Shown piece by piece: positions 6,029 to 6,046 of a stretch of 6,046 bases of DNA. Source of the stretch: Clostridiaceae bacterium (lineage in GTDB: Bacteria; Bacillota; Clostridia; Saccharofermentanales; DTU023). The stretch is from the NCBI GenBank assembly GCA_012511185.1, contig JAAZGN010000172.1:1-6046 (forward strand), read 5' to 3'. The notes below the pieces were generated by a model. That model was not told the origin of the DNA and searched no databases. It worked only from the letters and a program-made list of their open reading frames with translations. Position 1 is the first letter of the stretch. Every line of letters starts with the position of its first letter. Both the position numbers and the translations under genes were made by a program.

Positions 6029-6046
6029 GAGAAGAGTTCCCACAAG

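Noticed and set aside
6029..6043. GTG 6043 start for the first ATP-grasp gene
   Set aside because: ATG 6028 begins the expected N-terminal strand; the five extra residues look like leader sequence, though the window edge prevents certainty.

Overview
The window is dominated by one tightly packed minus-strand operon of five genes, read from the right edge to position 887. It encodes most of a bacterial formyltransferase/hydrolase (Fhc) complex, the last step of methanofuran- and tetrahydromethanopterin (H4MPT)-linked C1 metabolism. Reading order is an ATP-grasp ligase (COG2232-like), fhcB, fhcA, fhcC and a RimK/MptN-like ATP-grasp ligase. Neighbours overlap by 11, 7 and 4 nt or are separated by 1 nt, so the set looks translationally coupled.

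FhcA keeps the metal-binding motifs of the amidohydrolase subunit FwdA/FhcA. FhcC is the GXGXG beta-helix subunit. FhcB is short and lacks the N-terminal iron-sulfur region and the metal-binding cysteine expected of archaeal FwdB. This points to the hydrolase version, which interconverts formylmethanofuran and formate, rather than a redox formylmethanofuran dehydrogenase. The formyltransferase gene fhcD (ftr), which sits between fhcA and fhcC in methylotrophs such as Methylobacterium, is absent from this junction and from the window. The two flanking ATP-grasp ligases most plausibly build or glutamylate the cofactors (methanofuran/methylofuran or H4MPT); that is inferred from context and fold.

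Positions 384-886 form a non-coding gap of about 500 bases between the operon and the next minus-strand gene. It holds a GC-rich inverted-repeat cluster with two mutually exclusive folds (628-667), a possible promoter (821-849), a possible 25-codon leader ORF (673-750) and a perfect 6-6-6 dyad (410-427) just upstream of the next ribosome binding site. From 383 leftward runs the N-terminal part of an epoxyqueuosine reductase (QueG)-like protein, cut by the window edge.

The source is a bacterium: the Fhc-type FhcB, overlapping operon and Shine-Dalgarno sites fit that. Base composition is moderate GC by eye. The QueG-like neighbour resembles paralogues I associate with anaerobic Firmicutes or similar anaerobes, but the taxon cannot be fixed from this window. 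H4MPT/methanofuran genes are patchily distributed in bacteria, so a non-classical host is possible.
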